Source: Terrimonas ginsenosidimutans
GTDB lineage: Bacteria > Bacteroidota > Bacteroidia > Chitinophagales > Chitinophagaceae
Direction: 5' to 3'
Length of the DNA stretch: 64,000 nucleotides
Assembly: GCF_022012415.1 (NCBI RefSeq)
Contig: NZ_JAKLTR010000001.1
Span: 434,001-498,000 of the forward strand
The position numbers and the translations under genes were made by a program. The notes beneath the pieces are model-generated. The model searched no databases. It was given only the letters and a program-made list of their open reading frames with translations, and was not told the DNA's origin. Positions 17,428 to 26,379 of this stretch are shown here, in pieces. Numbering within the stretch: position 1 is the first letter of the stretch; every line of letters begins with the position of its first letter.

Positions 17428-19977
17428 TCAGCTATCCTGGCTATTCTTCCAGGCAAGAACAAACCTGATCTCTCCGAACGAAGCCGACTCTCCAAGAAGA
17501 CTTTTCAAGCCTCCGATTGAAACAACTTCCATGCGGCCAATAGCCTCTGTAACCGAAGAAATCACATCGGCTGACACCAGCTCGCTAATCTCTATATCCC
17601 CTTGCTGAACGTAATGAGCCAGATGACCCTCAATGGTTGACAAAGCCAGTCCCCTTGCAGACGCAACCTCGGAAATAGTCGACCCTTCTCTGAACATCCT
17701 GTAAGACTCTGACTTTGTATCCGGCTTTTTTGAAGAGCCTTTAACCTTCTTCTCTTCTTTCTCACCTGGTAGTTTCTCTGCCCTGGCTTTCTTCTTCTCT
17801 TTTCCTGGCGGCATATTCGAAGAAAGATTGTTTTCTTCGCAATACGCGCGGATGATCTGCAAAAACTCTACACCATAGCTCCCAACCTTCACCTTTCCAA
17901 ATCCGGAGATTCTCTCCAATTCCGTCTCGTCCTGTGGCAAATAGTTAACGAGCTCTTCCAACGTCTTACTACTTGCCACCAGATATAAGGGTTGCTCCTT
18001 CCTCGCACTGATTGCATCGCGCAACTGCTTCAATTGCCAGTACAATGAAGGGTGGGGCAAATTCTTCTTCACCTCCGCCGACCCGCCAAAAACATTTACA
18101 GAAAAAGACGAAGGCTGAAAAGACCTTTTCTTAAGTTGCCATGCTTCAAGGTCGATATCAACAGAAAAGCCATTTACCAGATATTGATGGACCGATAAAG
18201 CGGAGAACAACTCCTTGATCCTCTCATTCACCTCTCTCGCAAAATTTTTATTATCCGTGCTAACCGTACAGGCTTGCAGATGTCCTATCATCTTATGGAT
18301 CTCTCCGGAAAAATGCGGACAAGCTCGTTTGACCCGCTCGGATACCTGAGTATTCAGCGTTAACTCTGGCTCCACTCCAAGCTGTTGCTTGATCCATTCG
18401 TGGAACTTCAGCCCGGTCTCTCTCATTGACGCGACCAACTGGCCTGCTTTATCAACCCAGCTTACAGAGTCATCCCGGAAAGAAGATTCATGTTTCCTCA
18501 CAAAACCGGCCAGTACTGTTACCTGTTCAGACTCCTTCCGGAAATCAAATACATCCATTAACAATTCAACCCTTGCAGCCAGGCTGGCTTCCCGCAACTC
18601 TCCCTTCAAAGCCTCCGCCGATGCACTATTCCTGGCAAACTCGGAGATCCTTGGATCATTCCTTAAACTGGAAGAGTTGATCCTGCTTTTCAAAACCAAA
18701 CCATCCAAATCTGTACAGCGGCTGAGAGCTACATATACCTGTCCCGGCGCAAAAGCCTTACCCACATCAATTATCGCCCGTTCGAATGTGAGACCCTGGC
18801 TCTTGTGGACAGTAATTGCCCAGGCCAGGCGAAGCGGGTACTGAGAAAACGATCCTAAAGTTTCCTCCTCCAGTAGCCTATTTGAAGGGTTAACTGAATA
18901 CCTGATATTATCCCATTTATCCTTTTTAACTTCTATCTCCTCTTCTTCTGCACACTGCACCCAGATCTTTTCACCTTCGACCCTGCTAACAAAACCGATC
19001 TTTCCATTGAAAAAACGCTTTCCCCGTTCCGCCGCATCATTCCTAATGAACATTACCTGGGCGCCTTCGCAAAGAACCAGTGTCTCATCCGCGGGATAAC
19101 TGGTACCGGGAAATTCACCGGTGACTTCCGCATTAAAATAAAAATGCTCTGCTGTCAACTTTTGAAGCTCATCAGAATTGATCTTCCTTACGATCTCATT
19201 ATGAGTTGTAAGCATAATATAGCCATCATTCGAACTCCGCTCAAAGGAAGGAAGATATCGACTCTCCAATATCTCAAATCCGTCCTCGTCAAGCTCATCA
19301 TTCCTCACCTGGTTCAACAAATTGATAAACTTCTCCTCATTCTGCCTGTACACTTTGTTAAACTCAACATATACCGGCAACTCGTCGCGAAGCACATGAC
19401 TATCAAAAAAGTAAGGACTGCGATAATGTTCAGATAACCACTGCCAAACGTCCTCCCTTGTAACAGGTGGCAACTGGAACATATCACCAATGAACAGGAC
19501 CTGAACACCACCAAACCTCTCAGCCGGCCGTTTTCTGACATGACGCAATACTGTATCTATGGCATCAAGCGTATCTGCTCTTACCATACTGATCTCATCT
19601 ATTACCAGCAGTTCAAGCTCCTCCAGGACGCGGATCTTTTCCCGCGTCATCTTCAGCCTGTCTATCAAGGCTGAAGCGTTGGTGAACTCTTCAGAGGAAG
19701 ACCTCGAAAATGGTTGACTCGCTGCCGGAATAAACGGTCCGAACGGCAATTGAAATAATGAGTGAATGGTAACTCCACCTGCATTTATAGCAGCAACTCC
19801 CGTAGGAGCAACCACCGCGATCTGCTTGGCACAATTCGCCCTGATATATCTAAGGAAGGTCGTCTTCCCTGTACCAGCCTTACCTGTCAGGAAAATATTC
19901 CTTGTACTCTGATTGACCAACGCCAGCGCCAGTTGGAACATCGTATTTGCCTTATCAATATTATTTCCTGCTTCCAC
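17428..19977 (-). CDS. PIF1-like superfamily 1 helicase with HRDC and HTH tail
   Basis: An 849-residue ATP-dependent DNA helicase. Walker A is NIFLTGKAGTGKTTFLRYI; Walker B is LLVIDEISMVRADTLD; further motifs are VLFIGDMFQLPPV and the C-terminal AWAITVHKSQGLTFERAIID and QVYVALSRC typical of the PIF1/RecD group. After the motor, an HRDC-like segment (about 655-735) and a lysine-rich linker lead to an HTH domain (MFREGSTISEVASARGLALS) as found in RecQ tails. The GTG start at 19977 is used; an ATG 12 codons later is possible. The role is presumably fork rescue or secondary-structure removal. An SSB-like gene lies directly upstream. Confidence 0.88.
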   Translation of the reverse strand: MEAGNNIDKANTMFQLALALVNQSTRNIFLTGKAGTGKTTFLRYIRANCAKQIAVVAPTGVAAINAGGVTIHSLFQLPFGPFIPAASQPFSRSSSEEFTNASALIDRLKMTREKIRVLEELELLVIDEISMVRADTLDAIDTVLRHVRKRPAERFGGVQVLFIGDMFQLPPVTREDVWQWLSEHYRSPYFFDSHVLRDELPVYVEFNKVYRQNEEKFINLLNQVRNDELDEDGFEILESRYLPSFERSSNDGYIMLTTHNEIVRKINSDELQKLTAEHFYFNAEVTGEFPGTSYPADETLVLCEGAQVMFIRNDAAERGKRFFNGKIGFVSRVEGEKIWVQCAEEEEIEVKKDKWDNIRYSVNPSNRLLEEETLGSFSQYPLRLAWAITVHKSQGLTFERAIIDVGKAFAPGQVYVALSRCTDLDGLVLKSRINSSSLRNDPRISEFARNSASAEALKGELREASLAARVELLMDVFDFRKESEQVTVLAGFVRKHESSFRDDSVSWVDKAGQLVASMRETGLKFHEWIKQQLGVEPELTLNTQVSERVKRACPHFSGEIHKMIGHLQACTVSTDNKNFAREVNERIKELFSALSVHQYLVNGFSVDIDLEAWQLKKRSFQPSSFSVNVFGGSAEVKKNLPHPSLYWQLKQLRDAISARKEQPLYLVASSKTLEELVNYLPQDETELERISGFGKVKVGSYGVEFLQIIRAYCEENNLSSNMPPGKEKKKARAEKLPGEKEEKKVKGSSKKPDTKSESYRMFREGSTISEVASARGLALSTIEGHLAHYVQQGDIEISELVSADVISSVTEAIGRMEVVSIGGLKSLLGESASFGEIRFVLAWKNSQDS

Positions 19978-20035
19978 TTCTTAAAATCTGGTAATTTGAC
20001 AAAATAAAGTAAAAAAAGAGTATAAAACCCTACCG

Positions 20036-20407
20036 TTACACCAGGGACAAATAATACTCACAATCATCCTGAACCAATTTGTCCAATATCAGTAACTCGC
20101 TTACCAGCACTTCGGTTACTGTCTTAGAGATTCCCCGGCTATTCCGGAAGTTCCTGTTCACCAATCTCCCCAATACAGCCACCTGCGTATCCTTCTCAAG
20201 ATACTTCTCTGCAATGACTGCTATCTTACCCTGCGCAACCAAAACGTGTGACTGAGATTCTGTTACTTTAGCCCCCTTCGCATTATAATAACAGTCATCT
20301 ATAAATATGGAAAACCTCGCTGTCTTCTTCCCCTCCTCGCTTCCCCTGACAATTGGCTTGTCAACAACAACTCCTACTAACTGAACATTATTCTTGATCG
20401 CATACAT
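20036..20407 (-). CDS. Divergent single-stranded DNA-binding (SSB-like) protein
   Basis: A 123-residue OB-fold protein. The core VQLVGVVVDKPIVR, then ARFSIFIDD, SHVLVAQGKIAVIAEKYLEKDTQVAVLGRLVNRNF, follows the SSB pattern of strand, loop and 'KG..V.V.G.L..R'. The acidic C-terminal tip that recruits partners in canonical SSB is not of the DDxPF type; the chain ends CEYYLSLV. It is probably an accessory SSB rather than the housekeeping one. It precedes the PIF1-like helicase by 58 bases on the same strand, suggesting a shared transcript and a joint task at single-stranded DNA. Confidence 0.8.
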   Translation of the reverse strand: MYAIKNNVQLVGVVVDKPIVRGSEEGKKTARFSIFIDDCYYNAKGAKVTESQSHVLVAQGKIAVIAEKYLEKDTQVAVLGRLVNRNFRNSRGISKTVTEVLVSELLILDKLVQDDCEYYLSLV

Positions 20408-20707
20408 ACACTGATTTTTCTAAGCAATTTACTACTGCTCATAACCCATACAAAGGTGAAAACCCCGCGAAAGAATGTTTTAATACAGCACCTTTAGATG
20501 AAAACACATCGCCATGAACCCTCCTTTGATATTATTTTCAACAGGTTCAAACGTATAACTGCGAAAAGCCTATTGGTATACATACGAAATAAAAATATCA
20601 AACCACTGTAACCTAATAGCTTAAGAAAAATCCATCTAATACCCATAGACAAAAGAATAAAAGAATAGTAGTTTAAAGGTCATCCTATAATCATCTAAAA
20701 CTACCTT
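20408..20707. other. AT-rich intergenic spacer
   Basis: A 300-base divergent spacer between the SSB-like gene and the L,D-transpeptidase gene. It must hold promoters for both, but I see no full TAnnTTTG match with a paired -33 element and no repeat or RNA gene. Confidence 0.5.
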
Positions 20708-21823
20708 ATGAAAACCATATCCATCGCACGCCTTGCAGGCTTCAGCTTTTTTAGCCTGACATTTCTTTCTCCAACGACCGAGCAAACCACCGGCAACAAC
20801 TTTGAAAACTTTGAACTACCTACCGTCCTTAAGCAAAGCATGCTCAGTATTTCAACGCTCATAAACAACTGTTCCGAAAAAATAGAAACATCGCTATCCT
20901 ATATGAACAGGCAAGCGATCCGGAATAATACTACCGTCACCGGCGAACGCTCGCCGGATTCGTCAATCAATATAGAGCAATTCAGACCATCAAACAGGGA
21001 TGACGAAGTAGTAACAAATACAATCGCAAAAAAAATAACATCGAAATTCCCAACAAACTCTACTGTCAGCCCTGTGAGTGATAAAGCACTTTCACAAGTA
21101 CACACACACGCTAATAATCAAACCCCGACAGAAAACATAATCATATACAAGCCCAGAACAGATGAACAAGAAACAATGACTGCTCCTGATTTCTATGTCG
21201 ATGAAGAAATCGAAACCATCACCCGCTCAACGTCCACTGCGCCCGTGCCTATGATCACCAATTCACAGGAAGCAGGAATCAAATCATACCCTGAAGACCT
21301 ACTGCAAATACAAATTGATAAACTGAAAGAACTATCAATCTCAAAAGGGTACTCCAAACAATATGCGCTGATGATCAACCTCGGAATGAGGTCCGGGAAA
21401 AAACGGTTTCACATAGTTGACCTGGTCAATAATAAAATAATTCAAAGCGGCCTGGTTGCACACGGAAAAGGAAAAGAAAAATTCACTCTGAATAAAACCT
21501 ACTCCAACCAATATGGAAGTTCCTGTAGTTCACTCGGACTGTATAAGGTTGGTGACACATACAATGGCTCTTTCGGGAAATCTTTCCGGCTTATAGGACT
21601 CGAAAAGACAAACAGCAATGCATTATCCAGAGCAATAGTGCTGCATTCTATGGGGTGTATTCCCGATGAAGAGAGCGACTACCCAATTTGTCAAAGCGAG
21701 GGTTGCCCTTCTGTATCTCCAAACTTCCTGAATACACTAAGCCAGATAATCAAAACAAGCAGGGAACCGATACTTCTGTGGATGTTCGATCCACTGATAG
21801 ATACAGCAACACACAGGAAATAA
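20708..21823 (+). CDS. Murein L,D-transpeptidase catalytic-domain protein
   Basis: A 371-residue exported protein with a C-terminal domain of the YkuD_2 type that forms or edits 3-3 cross-links in peptidoglycan. The N-terminus is hydrophobic (SIARLAGFSFFSLTFLS). A long low-complexity region rich in Ser, Thr and Asn (about 30-195) follows as a linker. The catalytic domain (about 205-371) shows NLGMRSGKKRFHIVDL, HSMGCIPDEE and the nucleophile cysteine in SEGCPSVSP. Such proteins sit in the periplasm. It is followed by a terminator and stands alone. Confidence 0.88.
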   Translation: MKTISIARLAGFSFFSLTFLSPTTEQTTGNNFENFELPTVLKQSMLSISTLINNCSEKIETSLSYMNRQAIRNNTTVTGERSPDSSINIEQFRPSNRDDEVVTNTIAKKITSKFPTNSTVSPVSDKALSQVHTHANNQTPTENIIIYKPRTDEQETMTAPDFYVDEEIETITRSTSTAPVPMITNSQEAGIKSYPEDLLQIQIDKLKELSISKGYSKQYALMINLGMRSGKKRFHIVDLVNNKIIQSGLVAHGKGKEKFTLNKTYSNQYGSSCSSLGLYKVGDTYNGSFGKSFRLIGLEKTNSNALSRAIVLHSMGCIPDEESDYPICQSEGCPSVSPNFLNTLSQIIKTSREPILLWMFDPLIDTATHRK

Positions 21824-21846
21824 AATACAGCTAACTGCAACATATA

Positions 21847-21869
21847 AACTGCCCTTATGGGGCAGTTTT
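21847..21869 (+). terminator. Terminator of the L,D-transpeptidase gene
   Basis: AACTGCCC and GGGCAGTT enclose a five-base loop, and TT follows directly. It lies 23 bases after the stop. It excludes the TTG at 21873 as a sensible start for the next gene's own transcript. Confidence 0.75.
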
Positions 21870-21887
21870 CGTTTGTATACGAATCCA

Positions 21888-21895
21888 TACATTTG
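21888..21895 (+). promoter_or_regulatory. -7 promoter box for the zinc-ribbon methyltransferase gene
   Basis: TACATTTG matches TAnnTTTG, 19 bases before the GTG at 21915. A TTTG at 21872-21875 is too close (12 bases) to be a standard -33 box. Confidence 0.35.
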
Positions 21896-21914
21896 TCTTA
21901 ACAACCCAGCTTTA

Positions 21915-22757
21915 GTGAAAGAACAACTCAAATCGATATTAAAGTCAATCGGTGTCTACCATCCGCTCCAATCCCTGTACAGATCAATACTGCGAAACTT
22001 TGAAAACCTGCGCTACAAAATAACTTACAACCGCTACAAAGGAAAAGGCTATACCTGCAATTTCTGCAACGCTACTTATAGTAAATTCGTTCCGGAATAT
22101 CCTTCACAGGAAATCAGCAATGCTATTTACACAAACAAAGTAATAGCCGGCTATGGCGAAAATGTATTTTGCCCAAACTGCCTGAGTAAAAACAGGGAAA
22201 GACTTGTAAAAGACGTTCTGGATAACTTCATTCATTTTCAGGAAAAAAAAATACTACACTTTTCTCCGGAGAAACATCTATTCAGATATCTTAAACCACT
22301 CTCGGATATTACCACCATAGACATATTTCCCGGCTTCTATAAATACATAGACAAAAAAATCATTTATGGAGACGCGACAGACCTGCGGTTTGCGGACAAC
22401 AGCTTCGACATTGTCATTGCCAATCATATTCTCGAACATATACCAGACGACCGCAAAGCAATGAAAGAAATTCACAGGGTTCTTCTTAAAGGTGGCGTTG
22501 CTCTTCTTCAATGTCCCTGGTCAGTATCACTCGCCAAGACAATTGAAGACCCATCTATAAACGACAAAGCAAAACAAGCTGAGCTATATGGGCAAGCAGA
22601 TCATGTCCGTATCTATACCCTGGAAGATTATATAGAAAGACTAAAGCATTCAGGCTTCACAGTGAGAACGATTCCTTATGAAGAGCTACTGCAATTCAGC
22701 AGACACGCAACCCAGGTTGGAGAACCGGTCGTATTGGCGTATAAAGGAAACGCCTGA
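21915..22757 (+). CDS. SAM-dependent methyltransferase with N-terminal zinc ribbon
   Basis: A roughly 280-residue class I methyltransferase. The N-terminal part carries a zinc-ribbon-like pair, CNFC and CPNC, split by about 48 residues. The Rossmann part has a weak motif I (KKILHFSPEKHLF, lacking the usual glycine-rich GxGxG), an acidic residue in TIDIFPG, then DATDLRFADNSFDIVIANH and HILEHIPDDRKAMKEIHRVL typical of Methyltransf_11. The GTG at 21915 is preferred because a terminator and a promoter box lie just before it; a TTG at 21873 is the alternative. The substrate is unknown; related proteins occur in cell-surface sugar loci. Confidence 0.75.
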   Translation: MKEQLKSILKSIGVYHPLQSLYRSILRNFENLRYKITYNRYKGKGYTCNFCNATYSKFVPEYPSQEISNAIYTNKVIAGYGENVFCPNCLSKNRERLVKDVLDNFIHFQEKKILHFSPEKHLFRYLKPLSDITTIDIFPGFYKYIDKKIIYGDATDLRFADNSFDIVIANHILEHIPDDRKAMKEIHRVLLKGGVALLQCPWSVSLAKTIEDPSINDKAKQAELYGQADHVRIYTLEDYIERLKHSGFTVRTIPYEELLQFSRHATQVGEPVVLAYKGNA

Positions 22758-23525
22758 ATATTTCAGGAAGAAAAGTGAATACATGAAGTCGAATACCTTG
22801 GATAAATTTAAATAAATTGAACGTTCAGGCTTCGATACACCTGACCCGGATTACCTTATTCACACGGATCTCACCTACTCGAAATACACGGCAACCCCAT
22901 GGCAAGCAGAACCTACAACCTATTAAACTTTCAAACTGATTCGGATCAGGAACAAAAGTTGGGGAATGGTCTACAAAATGGACTTGGTTGAAATGTTCCG
23001 GATGAGCATCGCCCGCATAAACTTCTGCCGACTCTTCCACCCTAGCGAAGCGGAGGAGGGAACCCAGGACAGTCGCCAAAAACGATCTATCGCCCTCAGC
23101 GTGTCAGCTTGTCACCATTTTTCACTGCCTGAAATCCCGTCAAACTTTGGACGGCCAAAGGACGACCAAGAGACGGACTAACGACGACTAACAAGCATTT
23201 CAAAAACACGCGAAGTTTGACCCTGAATGATTATCATCAGTCAACACATAGCTGGCTTCTCGTGCCAGAATGTCGTATCTGAGAAGTATATATCGCTTCA
23301 GGGCGTGCTCAGGTTTTTTGTGCCCGATCAGACAGCTATCGCTTAAAAACTTGTAAGTAGCCAAGTGATGATAACCCGTTTGCAGAATACCGGCAAGCCT
23401 GATTACACCAGGCGAAAGACCGAAGCAAAAAGGAAAAACTTTAAACTTTTAAACCATTAAACATTTAAACAACCATCCCACAGCTTCTGAATGTAAGCCA
23501 CTACCCATCTCCTGCTAAGTTGTAT
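22758..23525. other. Gene-free stretch between the methyltransferase and tRNA-Phe
   Basis: Short open frames occur on both strands but none shows a domain or a credible start. The segment 23137-23192 has a loose repetition of GACGACCAA/GACTAAC-like words. A short tandem tract at 23439-23471 holds four copies of a TTAAAC word. Otherwise nothing recognisable. Confidence 0.5.
23439..23471. repeat. Short tandem TTAAAC tract
   Basis: Four imperfect units of eight to nine bases, each with the core TTAAAC, follow one another (TTTAAAC, TTTTAAACC, ATTAAACA, TTTAAAC). It is a low-complexity intergenic tract with no assigned role. Confidence 0.5.
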
Positions 23526-23560
23526 AAACAAAAAACCCCGGAATAAATTCCAGGGTCTTT
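23526..23560 (-). terminator. Terminator of the tRNA-Phe transcript
   Basis: On the minus strand ACCCTGGAAT pairs with ATTCCGGGGT (one mismatch) and a run of T follows. It is just downstream of the tRNA. Confidence 0.7.
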
Positions 23561-23561
23561 G

Positions 23562-23634
23562 TGGTGTGGGGCGGGATCGAACCGCCGACACAAGGATTTT
23601 CAGTCCTTTGCTCTACCGACTGAGCTACCGCACC
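23562..23634 (-). tRNA. tRNA-Phe (anticodon GAA)
   Basis: On the minus strand the 73-base cloverleaf reads acceptor GGTGCGG, D arm GCTC...GAGC, anticodon stem AAGGA/TCCTT with loop CTGAAAA (anticodon GAA), and T arm GGCGG-TTCGATC-CCGCC. The 3' acceptor strand is CCACACC, which leaves one C-A mismatch at the fifth pair. CCA is not encoded. The loop and arms are otherwise canonical, so this should be the functional phenylalanine tRNA. Confidence 0.93.
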
Positions 23635-23751
23635 TAATTCTTTCCGTATTCACTTTCTAAAGTCAGCTACTGTACCGAAAGGGCAGCAAAAATAGAGGTT
23701 TTTGCACAATTGCTAAACTTTTATGTGAATTATTTTAAAGAAAAAATTGAA

Positions 23752-26010
23752 TTACATACCGTATTCGCTCAAAAACTTAATCCGCATGATCTTCAACTGC
23801 TCCCAGTTAAAGTTATGATCAGATAATTCTTCTTGCGCCACCTGCAATGAAGAAGTATCACAGCCTTTGAAATAATCAATGATCTCATCCTGTTCATCCT
23901 CATCGAGCATTTCATCAATAGCGTAATCAAGGTTCAACTTTGTACCACTCGCTGCGATGGTTTCCATCTCTTCCAGCATCTCATCAATTCTCCAACCCTT
24001 GTTCTTTGCAATAGTCTCCAGGGAAACCTTCTTATCAGTGTTCTGTATAATATATACCTTGTTACCACTCTTATTCACCACACTTTTCATCACAAAATCA
24101 TCGGGCTTCTCAATATTATTCTCCTCAACATACTTTGCAACCATTTCCACGAATGGTTTACCATACCGGATAGCCTTTCCTTTACTCACTCCCTGACATT
24201 TATCCAGATCAGCTACGTTAGTCGGATAAAGAGTGGCCATATCCTGCAATGAACTCTCCAGGAAGATCACAAAAGGAGGAAGATTCTTCTTCTTCGCTTC
24301 TCTCTGCCTTAATTCCTTAAGCATTTCAAACAACTTCTCATCAGTAGCTGCACCAGAGCTGGCTTCTGCAGTTTCTTCATCATCCGCATTTGCCTCTTCG
24401 TACAAATTATTCAATACAATCTCAAAGGTCTTTGGCTTCTTCAGGAATGCCTCTCCTTTCTTTGTAAATTTCAGTACGCCATACTCCTCGATATCTTTAG
24501 AGAGCAAACCTTCCAGGAGCATTTGTCTGATCAAAGAATTCCAGAAATGCGGTTCTCTCTGATTACCGCTGGCAAAAGCAGTAATTCCTTCGTGACGGAA
24601 CATTTTGATCTGTGGGGTCAGTTTTCCGGTAATGATCTGAACAACATACTCTGTAGCAAAACGCTCATCCAACTGCTTTAGCGCTTTTAATACGATCACT
24701 GCTTCATCCTTCGCCTCCACTCTCTCTTTCGGATGTTTGCAGTTATCGCATTGCCCACAATTTTCAGTAGTGAATTCCTCGCCGAAATAACTCATCAGCA
24801 CCTTACGACGACAAACACCACTCTCTGCATATGCAACAGTTTCATTGATCAGCTGCGCACCCACTTCTCTCTCGCTAAGCGGCTTGTCGCGCATCAAATG
24901 CTCAAGCTTGCTTACATCCTTATGAGAATAATAGAGAATACATCTTCCCTCCATTCCGTCGCGACCGGCACGACCAGTTTCCTGGTAATAATTCTCGATA
25001 GACTTTGGAATATTATAGTGAATTACGAAACGGATATCGGGCTTATCGATCCCCATTCCAAAAGCAATAGTTGCGCAGATAACCTGAACATCTTCATTCA
25101 GGAACTGGTCCTGACGGTCCGCACGAACTTTACTATCGAGTCCTGCGTGATACGCAACTGCTTTCACTCCATTCGCAACAAGGATAGCGGCCAGTTCCTC
25201 TGTTGTTTTTCTATTCAATGTATAGATGATACCACTCTTCGATTTCATGCTTTTGATGAATCGAACGATATTCTCATCGGTCTGTGACTTCTTGATCTTC
25301 GGTTGTATCTCATAATACAGATTTGGTCTGTTGAAGGATGAGATGAAGACATTTGTATTTTGAAGATCCAGGTTCTTGATAATATCACTTTGCACCTTTG
25401 GTGTTGCTGTGGCAGTAAGCGCGATAACCGGAATATCCGGGTTGATCTGCGTCATCATTTCACGAAGGCGGCGATACTCCGGACGGAAATCATGTCCCCA
25501 TTCAGAAATACAATGCGCCTCGTCCACAGCAAAAAAAGAAAGCTTAAGATCAGAGAAAAATTCCAGGTTCTCCTGCTTTGTCAACGTTTCCGGAGCGACG
25601 TATAACATCTTGGTCTTTCCACTCAGCAGGTCGTCATGAACTTCTTTTATTTCCTTTTTAGTAAGAGTAGAGTTCAAAAAGTGCGCAACCTCATCATTAC
25701 TGCTGTAGCCACGAACCAGATCCACCTGATTCTTCATCAGCGCGATCAATGGGGAAACGATTATTGCTACCCCTTCCATCACCATTGCTGGTAACTGATA
25801 ACACAGGCTCTTTCCTCCGCCCGTCGGCATGATAACAAATGTATCGTGCCCGGCCAGCAGAGACTCAATAACCTTCTCTTGTGTGCCTTTGAATTTATTG
25901 AACCCGAAATGTTCCTGTAATGCCTTGTGCAGGTCGAAGCGTTGCTTCGGTTGACTTTCCTCTTTCGATTGTTTTTTTGAAGTTGCTTTCTTAGCAGTTG
26001 TTGTTCCCAT
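23752..26010 (-). CDS. recQ: ATP-dependent DNA helicase RecQ
   Basis: A 752-residue 3'-5' helicase for recombination and fork repair. A lysine-rich leader precedes the helicase core: FKGTQEKVIESLLAGHDTFVIMPTGGGKSLCYQLPA (motif 0 and Walker A), AVDEAHCISEWGHDFRPEY (DEAH and the RecQ aromatic loop), ALTATATPKV, and QETGRAGRDGMEGRC. The RQC zinc site is seen as CRRK...CGQCDNC. An HRDC domain lies near 600-670 (FVIFLESSLQDMATLYP), followed by an HTH-like tail. All segments of a full-length RecQ are present. It is a single gene upstream of the tRNA on the same strand. Confidence 0.95.
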   Translation of the reverse strand: MGTTTAKKATSKKQSKEESQPKQRFDLHKALQEHFGFNKFKGTQEKVIESLLAGHDTFVIMPTGGGKSLCYQLPAMVMEGVAIIVSPLIALMKNQVDLVRGYSSNDEVAHFLNSTLTKKEIKEVHDDLLSGKTKMLYVAPETLTKQENLEFFSDLKLSFFAVDEAHCISEWGHDFRPEYRRLREMMTQINPDIPVIALTATATPKVQSDIIKNLDLQNTNVFISSFNRPNLYYEIQPKIKKSQTDENIVRFIKSMKSKSGIIYTLNRKTTEELAAILVANGVKAVAYHAGLDSKVRADRQDQFLNEDVQVICATIAFGMGIDKPDIRFVIHYNIPKSIENYYQETGRAGRDGMEGRCILYYSHKDVSKLEHLMRDKPLSEREVGAQLINETVAYAESGVCRRKVLMSYFGEEFTTENCGQCDNCKHPKERVEAKDEAVIVLKALKQLDERFATEYVVQIITGKLTPQIKMFRHEGITAFASGNQREPHFWNSLIRQMLLEGLLSKDIEEYGVLKFTKKGEAFLKKPKTFEIVLNNLYEEANADDEETAEASSGAATDEKLFEMLKELRQREAKKKNLPPFVIFLESSLQDMATLYPTNVADLDKCQGVSKGKAIRYGKPFVEMVAKYVEENNIEKPDDFVMKSVVNKSGNKVYIIQNTDKKVSLETIAKNKGWRIDEMLEEMETIAASGTKLNLDYAIDEMLDEDEQDEIIDYFKGCDTSSLQVAQEELSDHNFNWEQLKIMRIKFLSEYGM

Positions 26011-26340
26011 TTGCTCTCAATTATTACACCCGGAAAAACACCGGGATCTTAACCCATTATAAGATACTTTTTTTCACCCAAACCTGCAATTCACAGCCTT
26101 GGTTATGCAAGCATCAATCCACTAAACAGAATAAGGTTTCTCTTGCAAAAAGCCGGGAAGATGATCGGCTGTTGGTATAAAAACTAGTCCGGCCACCACG
26201 GCCAGGGAGCAATTTTCGACACAGATCTTAACCCCGCTCAAGAGGACTGCGAATTTACAACTCGTGTACCGTTTAACATAGCCCTAATCGTTAAAATTCG
26301 GGGAAATGAATGGTTAACGGTAATTTGCCCTGAAAAGCTC

Positions 26341-26348
26341 TAATTTTG
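26341..26348 (+). promoter_or_regulatory. -7 promoter box for kdsD-manC
   Basis: TAATTTTG matches TAnnTTTG 31 bases before the kdsD ATG. The nearest TTTG (26324-26327) is only 13 bases upstream, shorter than the usual 17-23, so the -33 box is uncertain. Confidence 0.45.
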
Positions 26349-26379
26349 CCGGGCATTCATCATTGGCGAACAATTTCTT

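Noticed and set aside
22825-23181. Short open frames after the methyltransferase gene
   Set aside because: No domain, overlapping on opposite strands, no promoter or start context.
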